A stretch of DNA of 64,000 bases from Enoplolaimus lenunculus (taxonomy: Eukaryota > Nematoda > Enoplea > Enoplida > Thoracostomopsidae): NCBI GenBank assembly GCA_030248215.1, contig JASANG010000025.1, positions 144,501 to 208,500 on the forward strand. The letters are read 5' to 3'. Each line of letters starts with the position of its first letter. The stretch's first letter is position 1. The notes under the pieces were generated by a model that saw only the letters and a list, made by a program, of their open reading frames with translations, was not told the origin of the DNA and did no database searches. Made by a program: the position numbers and the translations under genes. Shown here piece after piece: positions 44,856-56,644 of this stretch.

Positions 44856-45615
44856 CTGAACAAAACAAATAGACGGTAGATATAATGCAGCCGCCACAGA
44901 AGTTAATCGCAGAGCACGAGCGGTGAGATTTGTGCGTTTAAGCTACGGTAAATTTTTATTTCAAAATCCTCGTGTGGTGTACGGTATTTTAGAGCATCGC
45001 TTCAACACTATTTTTAGCGCCTCTAAATAAACAAAATAAACAGGATTTCATAAATTGGAACGTTGAAATGAAAAAATATACAACACAAAAACTGGCCACA
45101 TATTTTGAGACCAATCGATGATGGTATTTGGACCCTTTGGGCTAAACAGCTATACGCCCAGAACATTTATATTCGCAATCATGAAACTTCAACAACGGCA
45201 TATATTTAAGTAATAAAAATACTAAACTTAACATACAATTTGATATAAAGAATTAAAATATTGAAAACATGCAACACAAATATCATTCATGATTACGAAA
45301 TTTGCTAAAATACATACTATAGAACGAATTCGAAAGATAATAAGTGGATAACAAGAGACTTTAACCCCACAAATACTCAAAAAATGCACCTGCGCTATAC
45401 ATAAAGCAGTAATTTCGAAACAAAAACACTGAGCTTATGAGTCGTGACTTAGAAATGGAAGGAGTTTAATTCGGGTTGACGACATTTCCAGATCTGCGGA
45501 AACAATTATGCAAGAATTTAGTTTTTGGCGCCTGTAATGATTAGGGGCGGGACGTGTTTCTGTGGGATTGCAATAGAGTAAGCGTAAGCTTTAGACTATT
45601 TTTGATTAGGCTTTG

Positions 45616-45786
45616 AAGCCCATGTTACTTTGGGGCGTCCAGTTTTCTGGTGGGTCCATAAAAGAGTAGGTTTAGATTCTAGATTACATTTATCTGTTTA
45701 GGCTTAGGCACACTGTTTGGCAACGCTTAGGATTAGGAATACTCTTAATCTACTGTTACGCCCCTTAAAGTAACAATGGCCGGCTT
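45616..45786. repeat. GCCTAA-bearing MITE, best-preserved ends
   Basis: Inverted ends CCCATGTTACTTTGGGGCG and GCCCCTTAAAGTAACAATGG enclose TTAGGCTTAGG-type units. It shows that the hexamer arrays belong to a transposon rather than to free telomeric DNA. Confidence 0.6.
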
Positions 45787-45828
45787 AGCCATAAGCTCAT
45801 TGTTACGGTTACGATTGTAAATACGCGG

Positions 45829-46043
45829 CCCATGCATAGAACAGGACCGGATAGTTTTCCAGCGGGGCTGTAATAGTCAATTTAGGCTTTAGACTAACTT
45901 GTTTCCTTAGACGTAGGCTTAGAAATAGGCTCATTCTTAAGCTTAGGCTTAGGAATATGCTTATACTACTGCACCGGCCCTGTTCTATACCAGGGCCAAT
46001 ATGCGTATACTACTCTTATGGCGCTGTTCTGTACATTGGCCAG
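45829..46043. repeat. GCCTAA-bearing MITE with CTGTTCTATAC ends
   Basis: GGCCCATGCATAGAACAGG opens it and CCTGTTCTATACCAGGGCC closes it, with a further partial end to 46,043. Inside are TTAGGCTTAGGAATATGC units. Confidence 0.5.
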
Positions 46044-46376
46044 TTTTCGAACTATAGGTGTCAACCGTAGGTACCCCGTTTTATAGAATAGCTACTATAA
46101 CACCAACGAACGAATATAATCATTCGTCATTAAAATCAATTGTATCGAAGCTTTCTAGAGGATTTGCTTCTCGTTTCTGGAACAATTAAACTTGTAAACC
46201 GAATAAGAAAGGAAATAGCGCTACACTGCTTGAAACTATATCACATTGCCATAATATTAAAGTTCTTCTGCAACGTGGGAACTCGCTAGCGAGCATTTGC
46301 AGCTTAAGAATACTTTCCGTCATTGCTGTAAATGCTGTAGGGAACTACAAACAGTTTGAACTAAAAAAATCCCATT

Positions 46377-49300
46377 TCAATGCACTGTATATACCTGATA
46401 CTTTCGTTGTCCTTTAGAAGGAGGAATATTGTTAGCTTTTCGCTTATTCGATTTTCTTTTTGATCTTTTTTCAACTGGTGCAATCCCTTTCAGTGCGTCC
46501 GGAACTAAAACAACTATTTAAAAATTGCTACAAATCAATTATTCTACCATCAACAATTATACTGTCTGCATAAACCATGAAAATAAAATATTCAATGAAT
46601 TGATCTCAAATGGATGCAATTAAATGATAAGCTTAGAATAATTGCATTCAGTGGTGATATACAGTATTATAATTTACATTGTAAGTAAATTATGTCCAGT
46701 GCTGAAGGTACATCTGCCTCCCCTATTAATAATGACTTGGATACACGTGAGAAGGAGCTCTGCTCCAAAGCAGAATATTATGCGCAGCAGCAGCAATTAT
46801 TGGATTCTCAAATCCGCAATCTTAAGCAACAGCGTGCTTATTTGCAGCGATTGAAATACAGAGAGTCTGATAAGGTGACAGTGGACCTTGATGACGATGG
46901 ATCCTTTGAATTGCCAGTTGAAAGTAATTTCTAATTGATAATTTGGAATTTAAGGCATTTGGACATATTACATATAGATATCCTCTTTTTCTTTATGCGG
47001 GGTTCACGTTACAGGGGCAGCTTGGGACACGTTTTGTCCCTATTAGACTATTGGGTAACATTTTGTCTGCTTATATACCCCATATCGTATTCAAAAATTC
47101 GTATTTGTCTGCTTATAATCATATGTGGGCCACCTTTTGTTCTTCAATATCATATGATATTAGAGGTATTGTCTGCGAATATCGTATTTTCAAATGTCTG
47201 CATACTTGAGGTAACATCCCGAAATTGTCCTGTTTGAATTCTGACGCTGCGGTTCTAAGCGATTTTTGTCAGAAACGATATCCAAGCGTGTATTTGATAT
47301 TTAAAGCACATCTATGCATTTGCCATCCAACTTTCCATTCATTTATTAGTACCTAAAGATTACACTGCCCCGTTCAATGTTATATGATATTCGGTGGAAT
47401 TTTGGAATATCATGGTATTCACATAAATGTCCCACAGTATCACGTGACATACAGATCCTTGTACATGTTGAACATTTGAGAGCGGTGGTTAGTAAGCCAA
47501 TGTCATATGACATTCGAGTTTTGTCTGTTAACCCGATATAAGAGCCCGAATTCTGACGTTGATGTCGAATCAACATGAGACAAACCATGATCCGTCTGCA
47601 CAGGTTATAACGTAAATCCCGCATTAAACCGTGTGAATAACGTAATTACCACTCACTGATGTAATCTGGTATCGATTTCAAATGAGATTGTGTTTTGACA
47701 GTGTGCAAAGCTCGATCGTGACGAAGCATGGCATAGTCTTTTGGATTTTTATGAAAATATGCCTTCAACAAAAATGACCATGTTACAAGACTGAACATTG
47801 AAAAACATGCAAGAAATTTCTTCAAACACTGAAATTGTTAAAATTCAAATGAAGTCTCAAAATGAGACAGTTTAGTGGAAATTTTACACCAACCACACTA
47901 TTATGATTGTAGCAGCAGTCGCTGCCTAAGCACATTAAGCATCATTATATTTAGTAACACAAATTAACGATGGTTTGATACAATTTTTTCGCCCTACAAG
48001 CACTACAAAAATCAAGCATATTGTTGGCATATCCTGCATTCAAACTACAATATACGATTACTTTTAGCTTTTTCGACATAAGAATTTCTTGCTTAATTTC
48101 GTCCAAACGTGCTTCACGGACAGCAATTGATGTAACGGCACGGCACGCGTCCATAGCACGATAACGAAAACCATCCAAATCGTCAAGATTGAAACCGTAA
48201 GGTTTTAAAATGTCCGCACCAACTGAAAACAAACTATTAAACACAATACAAGAAACAACTACAAAAATAATAACATACCAAATAGAGATGTCCCGGTGTT
48301 AGGATTTTACCCGGAGCTGGGGCCGGTACCGGGGCCAACAAAATACAACTAAACTTCAAATTTTATGTACCTTTTGCGTTAGAATCTACTCATTCTGACT
48401 AAATTGTGCCACGGGACACTGTTTTTTGGTTCCGTCCATGGTACCGTATGGCTCCGGAACCTTCTGGCCCCGGTACCAGGGCCCGGTTCCGGTACATCTC
48501 AAATACCTAATTGTCATAACCTTAAACTTATACACTATATACAAATAAGAAAATCATACACTCGCGACATTACTTAACTTACGATGTTCGGTAAGACGCT
48601 TTGTTGTCTTATTCAACAAGTTCAGTTCATACGGACCGCATGCAAACGACAATGCTGTCCCGTTATTCCAACCGCGAGCAGTTCTAAGAATAAAAACTGA
48701 AAAATTATTACCCTCTAAGGATAGCAATGAGAATGAGCTTATTCACATCATGTGGCAATTTTGAAGCTTGCTGTTATTACGCAATGGTGTTCATGTGAAC
48801 GTATTGCTAAACGTAACAACCATGCATGGGTTATAGCCGGGTTTAGTGTAAGCGATAAAATATGACATTTCCAGACTGGTTGTCTGGTTAATGCAACCAT
48901 TGGTTAGTTATTAGAAGACTGCTTGTTATTGCTGTTTATCTGTGGCATTATTATGTTCTTAGAAGTGACGGTATTCGCATACATACAAAAGATAATCACT
49001 TCAGACTTATAAAATCGAAAAGAACGTTGAATAGAACAAGCAAAATGCGGATGCCCTAGTAAATTTGTGACGTGTAATAAAAAAGCTCGAGTGCGGCGCT
49101 GATATAACCTTAATATTAGACCACAAGAGCTAAAACGACGTAAGTCGGCAAAACAATAATAGAACACCGCTGCAATTATGCAGTATACAGAACGATTAAG
49201 CTCCTTGGTGTTGACTTATTGCCAAATGCGCACAAAAAACACTAGCACAAAAGACACTAACACGCGGCAAAGGACCTTTCTTGTGCTCACTCGCTGACAT

Positions 49301-52300
49301 GCACAGAGCGGATAAACCTATGAAGAGATATTTCACCGTGACATGTGAGGAACTTACCGTCCTATGCGATGAACGTAAGCATCAAAATTTCGCGGAAAAT
49401 CGAAATTTATCACATTGGCAACATTTTGAAAATCAATTCCTCGAGATATTCCACATTCTTTATCTTTCAAGTGTTGGCTACAAATATATTGTATAAATCG
49501 TGATATAGGTAACATGACGCATATGCTCACCGGTCCTATGTATGTAATGCTCAAAACGATACATATAGAAACACTACAATCTCGAGTTTGGGCGTTGTCT
49601 TAAAAACACCGGATACCAAAAAAATTGAAACAAATTTCAAACTGCAGTAAAAAGGTTATAACTAAAGAAATATACGGCTTCGACAACGGGTCAGAAAGAA
49701 TAGTTTATAGGTAAATAAACCTATAAAACTACGTAAAGACTTCCACAGTGGAAAAGATGGGCCTAAAGTATTGTACAGAAAACTAACCTACTAAAATACA
49801 ATTAAAAAAATCAAAATTTCCTTGCCCAAAGAAATTAACCTATTAGATACGGCTTGTTTCTTTTTTGCACTGATCTTCTGATTTCCACATTCATCCGACT
49901 CTCCTAATGCATTCTTCAATTTTGACGTTGACGGCTTTTGATCAACAGACTGTGGGTGAGAATGGGAGTTTACTGCAGGATCAGTTAGCAACGTACTTTC
50001 ATCAGACGCAATCACAAACTGATACACACCACTGTTGAATTCATGTACAATGTGGCACCTAAAAGACCACAGCATTCAAAATACAGCATATAATTATTCC
50101 AAGTTGAGAACGATTATAGTACGACGATATCAAACTTATAATTGCACCCAAGAAGTACAAAATACTAGTAAACTTCATAACATAGTAGTATATGCGTTGC
50201 GTTAGTGTATGAACTGAAAGAAACACCCGCCAGGGTTATGTCAAATATTTAATTTTTGACAAGAGACTAACCTGGAATTAGCGGGCAGTTCTGAATTCAA
50301 CACACACGCACCAATACCAAATTGATTGAGAAACAATTTCAGTCTGAAACAAAATGGTAGTAAAATAACAACTAAGTACCGAGTTTTATCACAAATTAAT
50401 CACTTGTACATTAAATTGGCTTGACGCTATTGAAAAATCCTAGCTTGCAGACAGAAAGAAATTATCCAATGCGTGAAAATGCAGCCAAACGATTTTAGTT
50501 TACCAACTATCCGCTCGAGTTCGGCTCAGTTGAAAAAGTTTATATCTGGCTCCCGCATTACAGCTTCGACCCACACTTGAATGTCAAAGCTATAACAAAC
50601 GTCTGGCATTTGGATAGCCCAAAAGCCTCCAAAATAATCAAGTATAAAAATTTGGTATTTTCCGCAAATTTTTTCGTATTCTAGCAAGTTATTGATTAAA
50701 TTTGCAAACTCAAGAGTTTAAATATGACGCCATTTCGTTTTTGTTTAGGTTAAAGCCACATGGTTAGTGGTTACGCCATTTGTTGTGAAATCAATTTTTC
50801 ACATACATGAAAATCTAAACAAAAAATTACCTATAGCAGCGTTCGACGGAATTCACGAAAATGATGGTTTTACCACGAATTAGTTTTAACTTCAACATTG
50901 CATAAATTAAAACGAATCGATCCTCCTCTGTGCATCTGAAATTAATTGCCTGGTATCATTTATCACTGACAGCGCACCTTTCTGAGAGGCAAAACCTAAA
51001 CGTATCCAAACCGAAGACGGTGAGAAAACTTAAAATTGAGGATCACAATTTCTAATGATACACAACACAACACTACGCACCACCCAGAATTCGAATTGCT
51101 GTTACTGAGAACGCATTGATAGCCTTGTTAGAACATTAGATGTATTCCGTTTATATTACCCCTACGTTACCATGTGTGATGTTAATTCAAAACTACGAGC
51201 ATTAAAGGTTGGCAAGCATCAATACTTCTTAAAAATATAATAATGCATACTTTATATAATACTGAGATAACTGGGCTGAGGTAGGAATCATGCTTTCTTC
51301 TAAGCTCAAAAGCACGGGATTATGTTGCACTATGCGCTTCAATGCTTTTACATCGTCAGTAAGGGTTGCAGATGTCAAGAATGATTGGTAGACACTCGGC
51401 AGCAACCTATAAAGTATCAGAAATAAACGCCGCCTAAAGCATTTTAAAAAAATATCAGTGGTTTTTGCTAGAATACAATGAATTCCGGTTACTACCGATA
51501 CCTGTCAACACTGGAATAAGAATTTTGCCGCTTTTGTGACAAATTACTTATCAGCAGAAAAATAAATATTGATCATTTAAAAATACTGCTAAACTACGCT
51601 ACCATTAACATTGAAGATCTCCCGCAATCAAGTATGCATTTGCAGATGCATGATTTTGCTCCAAACTATATATGCGTGTAATACAAATGTCGACCTTCAA
51701 AATAGCGTAATTAATTTAGCTATAACCTATAAATCTTATACAGCAAGGTATATAAATATATAATATGTATAAAATTTACATGACATCAAGAATTCCAAAA
51801 CTGTGTGATTGCATTATTATACAATGTTCAAAAGGTTAAGGTACTAATTTCAACGATATCGACACAAAACCTCAGAATTTGTTTCATATCGTCTTCATAA
51901 CCAAACGAAAAAAGCAAATCAGCTTCATCAACAACTACGAATTCTAGCGAACTTGCTAGATTTGAGAAAACGTCTTGTTTCATTGTTGATAAAATTCGAC
52001 TCGGAGTACCAATAACGACATTTGGTTTAAGGGCCAATATTGTGCTAAAATAAAATAATACGTTCTGTAAATTAGAAATTGCTAATACACAGACATGCAT
52101 ACATATATATTTATACGTATATGTTAATGATATCACGGTGCTACAAGTTCCACCGTAGAAGAGGTCAGGTTCTCACACAAATTTCCAGCTGTATCTGTTC
52201 ATGTTTGGTTTATCTTAAACTAAACCCACCGCGTCGGAACATATATGTTTGCGAAATTACGTATATATTTGCTTAGTTAACTGCAGTGTTCGATTGTGCT

Positions 52301-54842
52301 TGCAATGAAATAAATTAATGTTTTTCGATGCGAACATTTTTCAATTCCGTACCTTTTTGAAGCGTCGTTCGACAGTTCTGCAATGTTTAATACTGTAATC
52401 TCTTTGGAACAACAATGAGCCAGTTTCTACAACACATATATAATAAACATGTCAGGGTGCGACGGATAGTAATATACCGGATACTGGATATTAAATTTTT
52501 TACCGCAACATGAACCGGATACCGGACATTGTATATGTTAAAATAATTTATTTTTTCGCTGTATGTTTAGCGTACTCAAGATTCTCGTCTGTTATAAAGT
52601 CCATAATTGCCGCTGATAAACTGAAATTATTTATTACAAAAATGAGTTTAGTTCTCGCACATTTACATAAGTTAAAAAAGAAAAAAATGTTAAAGACGCT
52701 CACTTGTAAAAAACAGTTTTACGATATTCGGTACCACACCGGATACCGGAAATGGATATCAGTTTTGCTGGATATTAAACCGGAACCGAATATCCGTTTG
52801 CACCCTGATATATATCCGGGATGGACCAGATATCCGGTTCCGGTTTAATATCCGACAAAAAAACGACATCCGTATCCGATTCCGGTATAAACCTACCGGA
52901 TATTTGCAGTTGTGGATAAAAATATCAAAAAACAGCTTTTTTACATGTCGAAATACTTGTATTTTGCAGCGACTGAACCCGCGCCAGTAACAGTGGATAC
53001 TGACATGGAATAAAAAATCCAAACCAAAAAATAATCTGAAATTTTAAATACTTTTTTCAGACTCAAATACTTCCATCAGTGCAAAATTTAAGCCTATATC
53101 GGTTAACATCTGCATCCATATAGATTTACTATTCGGGTCCGGGACCGATTCGGTATACGATAAAATTGACAATTTATCGAAACCGGGATTTGAAAAAATT
53201 ACCGGAAACGTAACCGGAAATTGAAAAACACATGCCACCGAAAAATTCATTTTAATTTTCTTTTTTGCAGTATTATTATGAAATACCCTTAGTTGGAGAT
53301 AGAAGTGCAATAACCTTCGATGGTTTATTATAGGCGATTGTTAAGGTTCATATACTATACGAATGAACATACTTAATTTTTATTGTATTTTTTAGTAAAT
53401 ATCTTATTTCCACCTGTCATTCCGAACCGGATTCCGGTTGCACCCTGATATACACATAAATATATATATCAGTGTGCGACGGATATGAGACTGGCTCCAA
53501 TAAAAAATGGACATCCGGTTCCGGTACTTTAACTTGCCGGATATTACTTTTAAAACACTTCAAAAATTTCACCGTCATTCGTATTTATGTCAAGTCCATG
53601 AATTCTACTTACTTTTATATTTTTTCTGTACATGTAATGTAAATGTTTGCACGTTTTGCGTGTCCGTGAACATTCAATCTCTATTGGGTTATAATAACGC
53701 TTACCAGATATTGATGCGACTGTTATTTATGGGGCGCACAGACTTATCTCAGCACATTTCTATTGTTGTCAGGCTAAGCTTAAATCGACAGCGTAAAAAT
53801 GGGTCTATGACTAAATCTAAGCGTAAGCAAAATAATAGCCTTATCCGAGCCAGAGATGGGTGTAATCGGCCGTGAAAGTTCGTCAAATCAATATTTTCAA
53901 AATATAATTATTTCATGCTTTTTAGTAGTTTTTTGTGTGTTTTCAGAATATCTGATAATAATTACTGCGTACTATGAACTACTTCACAATATTAACTTCT
54001 GCGTTTTCAGTCTCCAGCATTTGCTGAATCCTCGAGTTTTAGCGTCGATTGAAAGCCCGAGCTTCCAACCTAGAGGATTATTTAGATATATCATTAACTA
54101 AATTGAGCAATGCATGAAAGATTATATATAAGATGATTATCTTACTGTTAAAAATGTATTTAACTTCCATTTGTTGACAGAGCCAAAATATTAGTTATTT
54201 AAAATAAGCAATTTTTACTCTTTCTGACGAGTCACCTTTCGTTATAGCCCCCTGATCCTAAAAATTATAAATTAAACATCACAATTTCATATTAAAACAA
54301 TAAATTGTCTTCGGAGGATTTTTGCATAATTAAATGTGCTAACTCATTAAATTATCAGTTCGTTCCTGAGCCACAGGTTATAAGCTTGATCATTGTTACG
54401 TATTGCTTTCTTTTTCAAAATGATTAAGGCACTTACAGGGTGCAAAGCGGAGCTGGATTATACCAGAATCGGAACTAGAATTATTTTACAGCACCATATT
54501 TTTGCATATATGTTGATTTAGGGTGTGTGTTCTGGCACAATGTTCAAAAAGGTCGCATGAACAAATTAGCCTGTTTTGGTTTTGTTATAAAGCAAAACTA
54601 AATTTAAATTTGTTCCGATTAATCTACAGTCGGATTCGGAATCGGAACTCCTTTGGATTGAATTCGAATGGGTGGATCCTTCCCTAAGCACTAAAATTGT
54701 ACGTATTCGTCAATTCCTTAATAATCTTTGAATGATTGAACACAAGCTTTCCATTTCCCTCCAAAGTTCTTTTCTTCTAGCGCAATTGGTATTGCTGTTT
54801 CTTGAATAGGAGTAGGATTTTCCATCCAAGATAGAATATTGC
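46377..54842 (-). CDS. DDX56: DEAD-box RNA helicase, DDX56/Dbp9 orthologue (exon holding motif I not found)
   Basis: Exons, phase-consistent from the second on: 54,842-about 54,770; 52,426-52,353; 52,044-51,871; 51,406-51,251; 50,935-50,831; 50,343-50,272; 50,058-49,840; 49,477-49,358; 48,683-48,583; 48,222-48,062; 47,762-47,657; 46,504-46,377. Motifs in order: Q motif ([16 protein letters not shown]), GTPSRIL, DEAD ([14 protein letters not shown]), [31 protein letters not shown], then the DDX56-specific C-terminal part ([26 protein letters not shown], a Lys/Arg-rich end). The family acts in the nucleolus on large-subunit pre-rRNA. The helicase 2 linker is long and Ser/Lys-rich, as in human DDX56. 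The exon with Walker A (GSGKT) and motif Ia should lie between 54,770 and 52,430, where I see only hAT-like repeats. The true start, above 54,842, was also not found. Identity is clear; completeness is not. Confidence 0.85.
46692..46934 (+). CDS. Small coiled-coil ORF, antisense inside the last DDX56 intron
   Basis: An 80-codon frame starting at an ATG, reading [20 protein letters not shown], then a Gln/Lys/Leu-rich helix ([17 protein letters not shown]) and an acidic end ([14 protein letters not shown]). The heptad-like spacing suggests a coiled coil. Codon use and composition look coding rather than random. It lies between the last two DDX56 exons on the opposite strand. It could be a nested gene, the first exon of one, or the start of a mobile-element protein. 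No family is recognised. Confidence 0.35.
   Translation: MSSAEGTSASPINNDLDTREKELCSKAEYYAQQQQLLDSQIRNLKQQRAYLQRLKYRESDKVTVDLDDDGSFELPVESNF
48286..48505. mobile_element. GC-rich MITE in a DDX56 intron
   Basis: About 220 bases with inverted ends GAGATGTCCCGG and CCGGTACATCTC, and inner GGTACCGGGGCC palindromic motifs. A related stretch lies at 57,060-57,130 and its mirror at about 63,510-63,560. Confidence 0.55.
52453..52812. mobile_element. hAT-like MITE between DDX56 exon segments
   Basis: Its ends CAGGGTGCGACGGATA and TATCCGTTTGCACCCTG are inverted repeats, with GGATACCGG motifs throughout. Further material of this type continues to about 53,460. It occupies the interval where the missing helicase exon would be expected. 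Confidence 0.5.
53469..54110. mobile_element. hAT-like element copy 1
   Basis: Starts near CAGTGTGCGACGGATA and shares long internal matches with 55,549-56,490 (the tract after TTTAACTT, the CATTCGTATTTAT stretch and the TTTTCAGAATATCTG stretch). Both contain a GCCTAA-type MITE remnant at the same place, so that part belongs to the family. The right limit is uncertain. Confidence 0.45.
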
Positions 54843-55548
54843 CTAAAATAATAATCAGCAATCGGCCATGCCGTATTCGGTGCTAGCGAAGCCCCAATTT
54901 CATTTTTCGATACGTTAATAGTTCTAGCTCAGCTACGTAAATAAATTTTCCAAATTTTCAAACTCATACTTTTTACACACAGAGTCTTATTAGTTATTAC
55001 AGGGTTCAACAGAATTTAACTAATATTTTTAAATATATAGGGGGCCGGGTTATCCATACGACCCAAACCCCGGTGCAGGGGTCTATGCGGATGCCGGTCC
55101 AAGCTAAAATACGTATATAAAATCAACATTCTATCAGTTTTTCTGTAGTGTGTAAAACAAACCATGGGAAAATATAAAATACCGTGTACAGTAATTTCTA
55201 GTGATTTTCATATTTTCCACACAAAATTGGCCACAGTTAAGACACGGCAAATGACGTGTTTGTTACGGCGCGTTTGGGTTTGAATTGAAATGAATCGTTC
55301 TTATAAAATTATATTCGTTTATGATGGTTAGGGTTTAACTGTTCAGATAATGATGCAATGTAGAATCCTATCTGTTTATTAAACATGGTATACTAAAGTT
55401 GAAATCGGCATCGGCAAAATTTCAAAGTAATAATCGGCATCGGTATCGGCAAAAATTTTGGTATCGGCACATTCCAACTCCCTAAGACATTGCAAAGTTT
55501 TTTGTTACCCACACTCAAACTTAATTAAGTATCACAGACTTCGGAATA

Positions 55549-56490
55549 TCAGGGTGCACCGGATATCCGGCTTCGGTATTTTAACTTCAGATATTATTTT
55601 GAAAAAACTTCAAAAAATTTATACCATCATTCGTATTTATACAAGTACCGTCGAACTGATTGATCTACTTTTACATATTATTTTTCGGTCACACATGTGG
55701 TGTATATACTTATGTTTTATTTAGGGGCGTAACAGAATATTCAGCAAATATATATAAGCGTAAGCCTAACAAAATAGTAATTCCTTAAAGAGGCGGAGAC
55801 TGATGTGAAATCTGGTCTCAGTCAATTCTTGTAATCAGCGAGAAAAATAAAATTTTCAAATAAATTTTTATGCTTTTTCGTAGTTTTATGTTTTTCAGCT
55901 TTTTGTGTGTTTTCAGAATATCTGCTAATAATTATTGCGTAACAATGAAAATTCATAGATACATGACGAAATTTTTGTTTATCAGGCATTACTTGCTTAA
56001 CAATATTAACTTCTGCTTTTGCTGGTCTACGGAATTTGTTGAATTCTCGACTTCTAGTATGTGTTCCAACCGCCGAATCTCAAGAAACCGAGATCTGCTA
56101 AATATGAGACTTGCCTACACTGAGCTCCAACCCCGATTTACCACGTCTGTTTTATAGTATCTACGTAAACTCATGCGCTTCAAAAGGAACATGGGTCAAA
56201 CACAACGCTACAAAAACATAGAATAGTATAATAGGATCGTTGTTAAAGTGTTAAAATGCATGGCGTGAAATGTTATATTTCCACGTAAACATTTTGGTAT
56301 TTTAACCACAGAAAGAATTGCAAGCTACGTTTGATATTTAAATGCAATCTAGTATTATATTTGAATTCATTATCCGACTGGCCGGATATTCATTATCCGG
56401 CTCCGGTCGGATATTACATCATCCGTTTCGGCTGGATATTAGATTATTCCTCCGGGTCTGTCAGTTTTTGGTATCCGATATCACCCTGCA
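55549..56490. mobile_element. hAT-like element copy 2
   Basis: Starts CAGGGTGCACCGGATATCC and ends near TATCCGATATCACCCTG, giving matching inverted ends. It is a relative of the copy at 53,469. No transposase motif was seen. Confidence 0.5.
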
Positions 56491-56644
56491 AGAGATATAC
56501 GTATGCATGCATTACGCAATATATACATGCCAAATACGTACAATATGCCCTATACGAAGGCATAATGACAAAATTAGACCAAAATTTCTTAGAAATTGCC
56601 CTATCCCGACTGAGCTCTCAGTTCAGGTTTGTCTACCACACATC

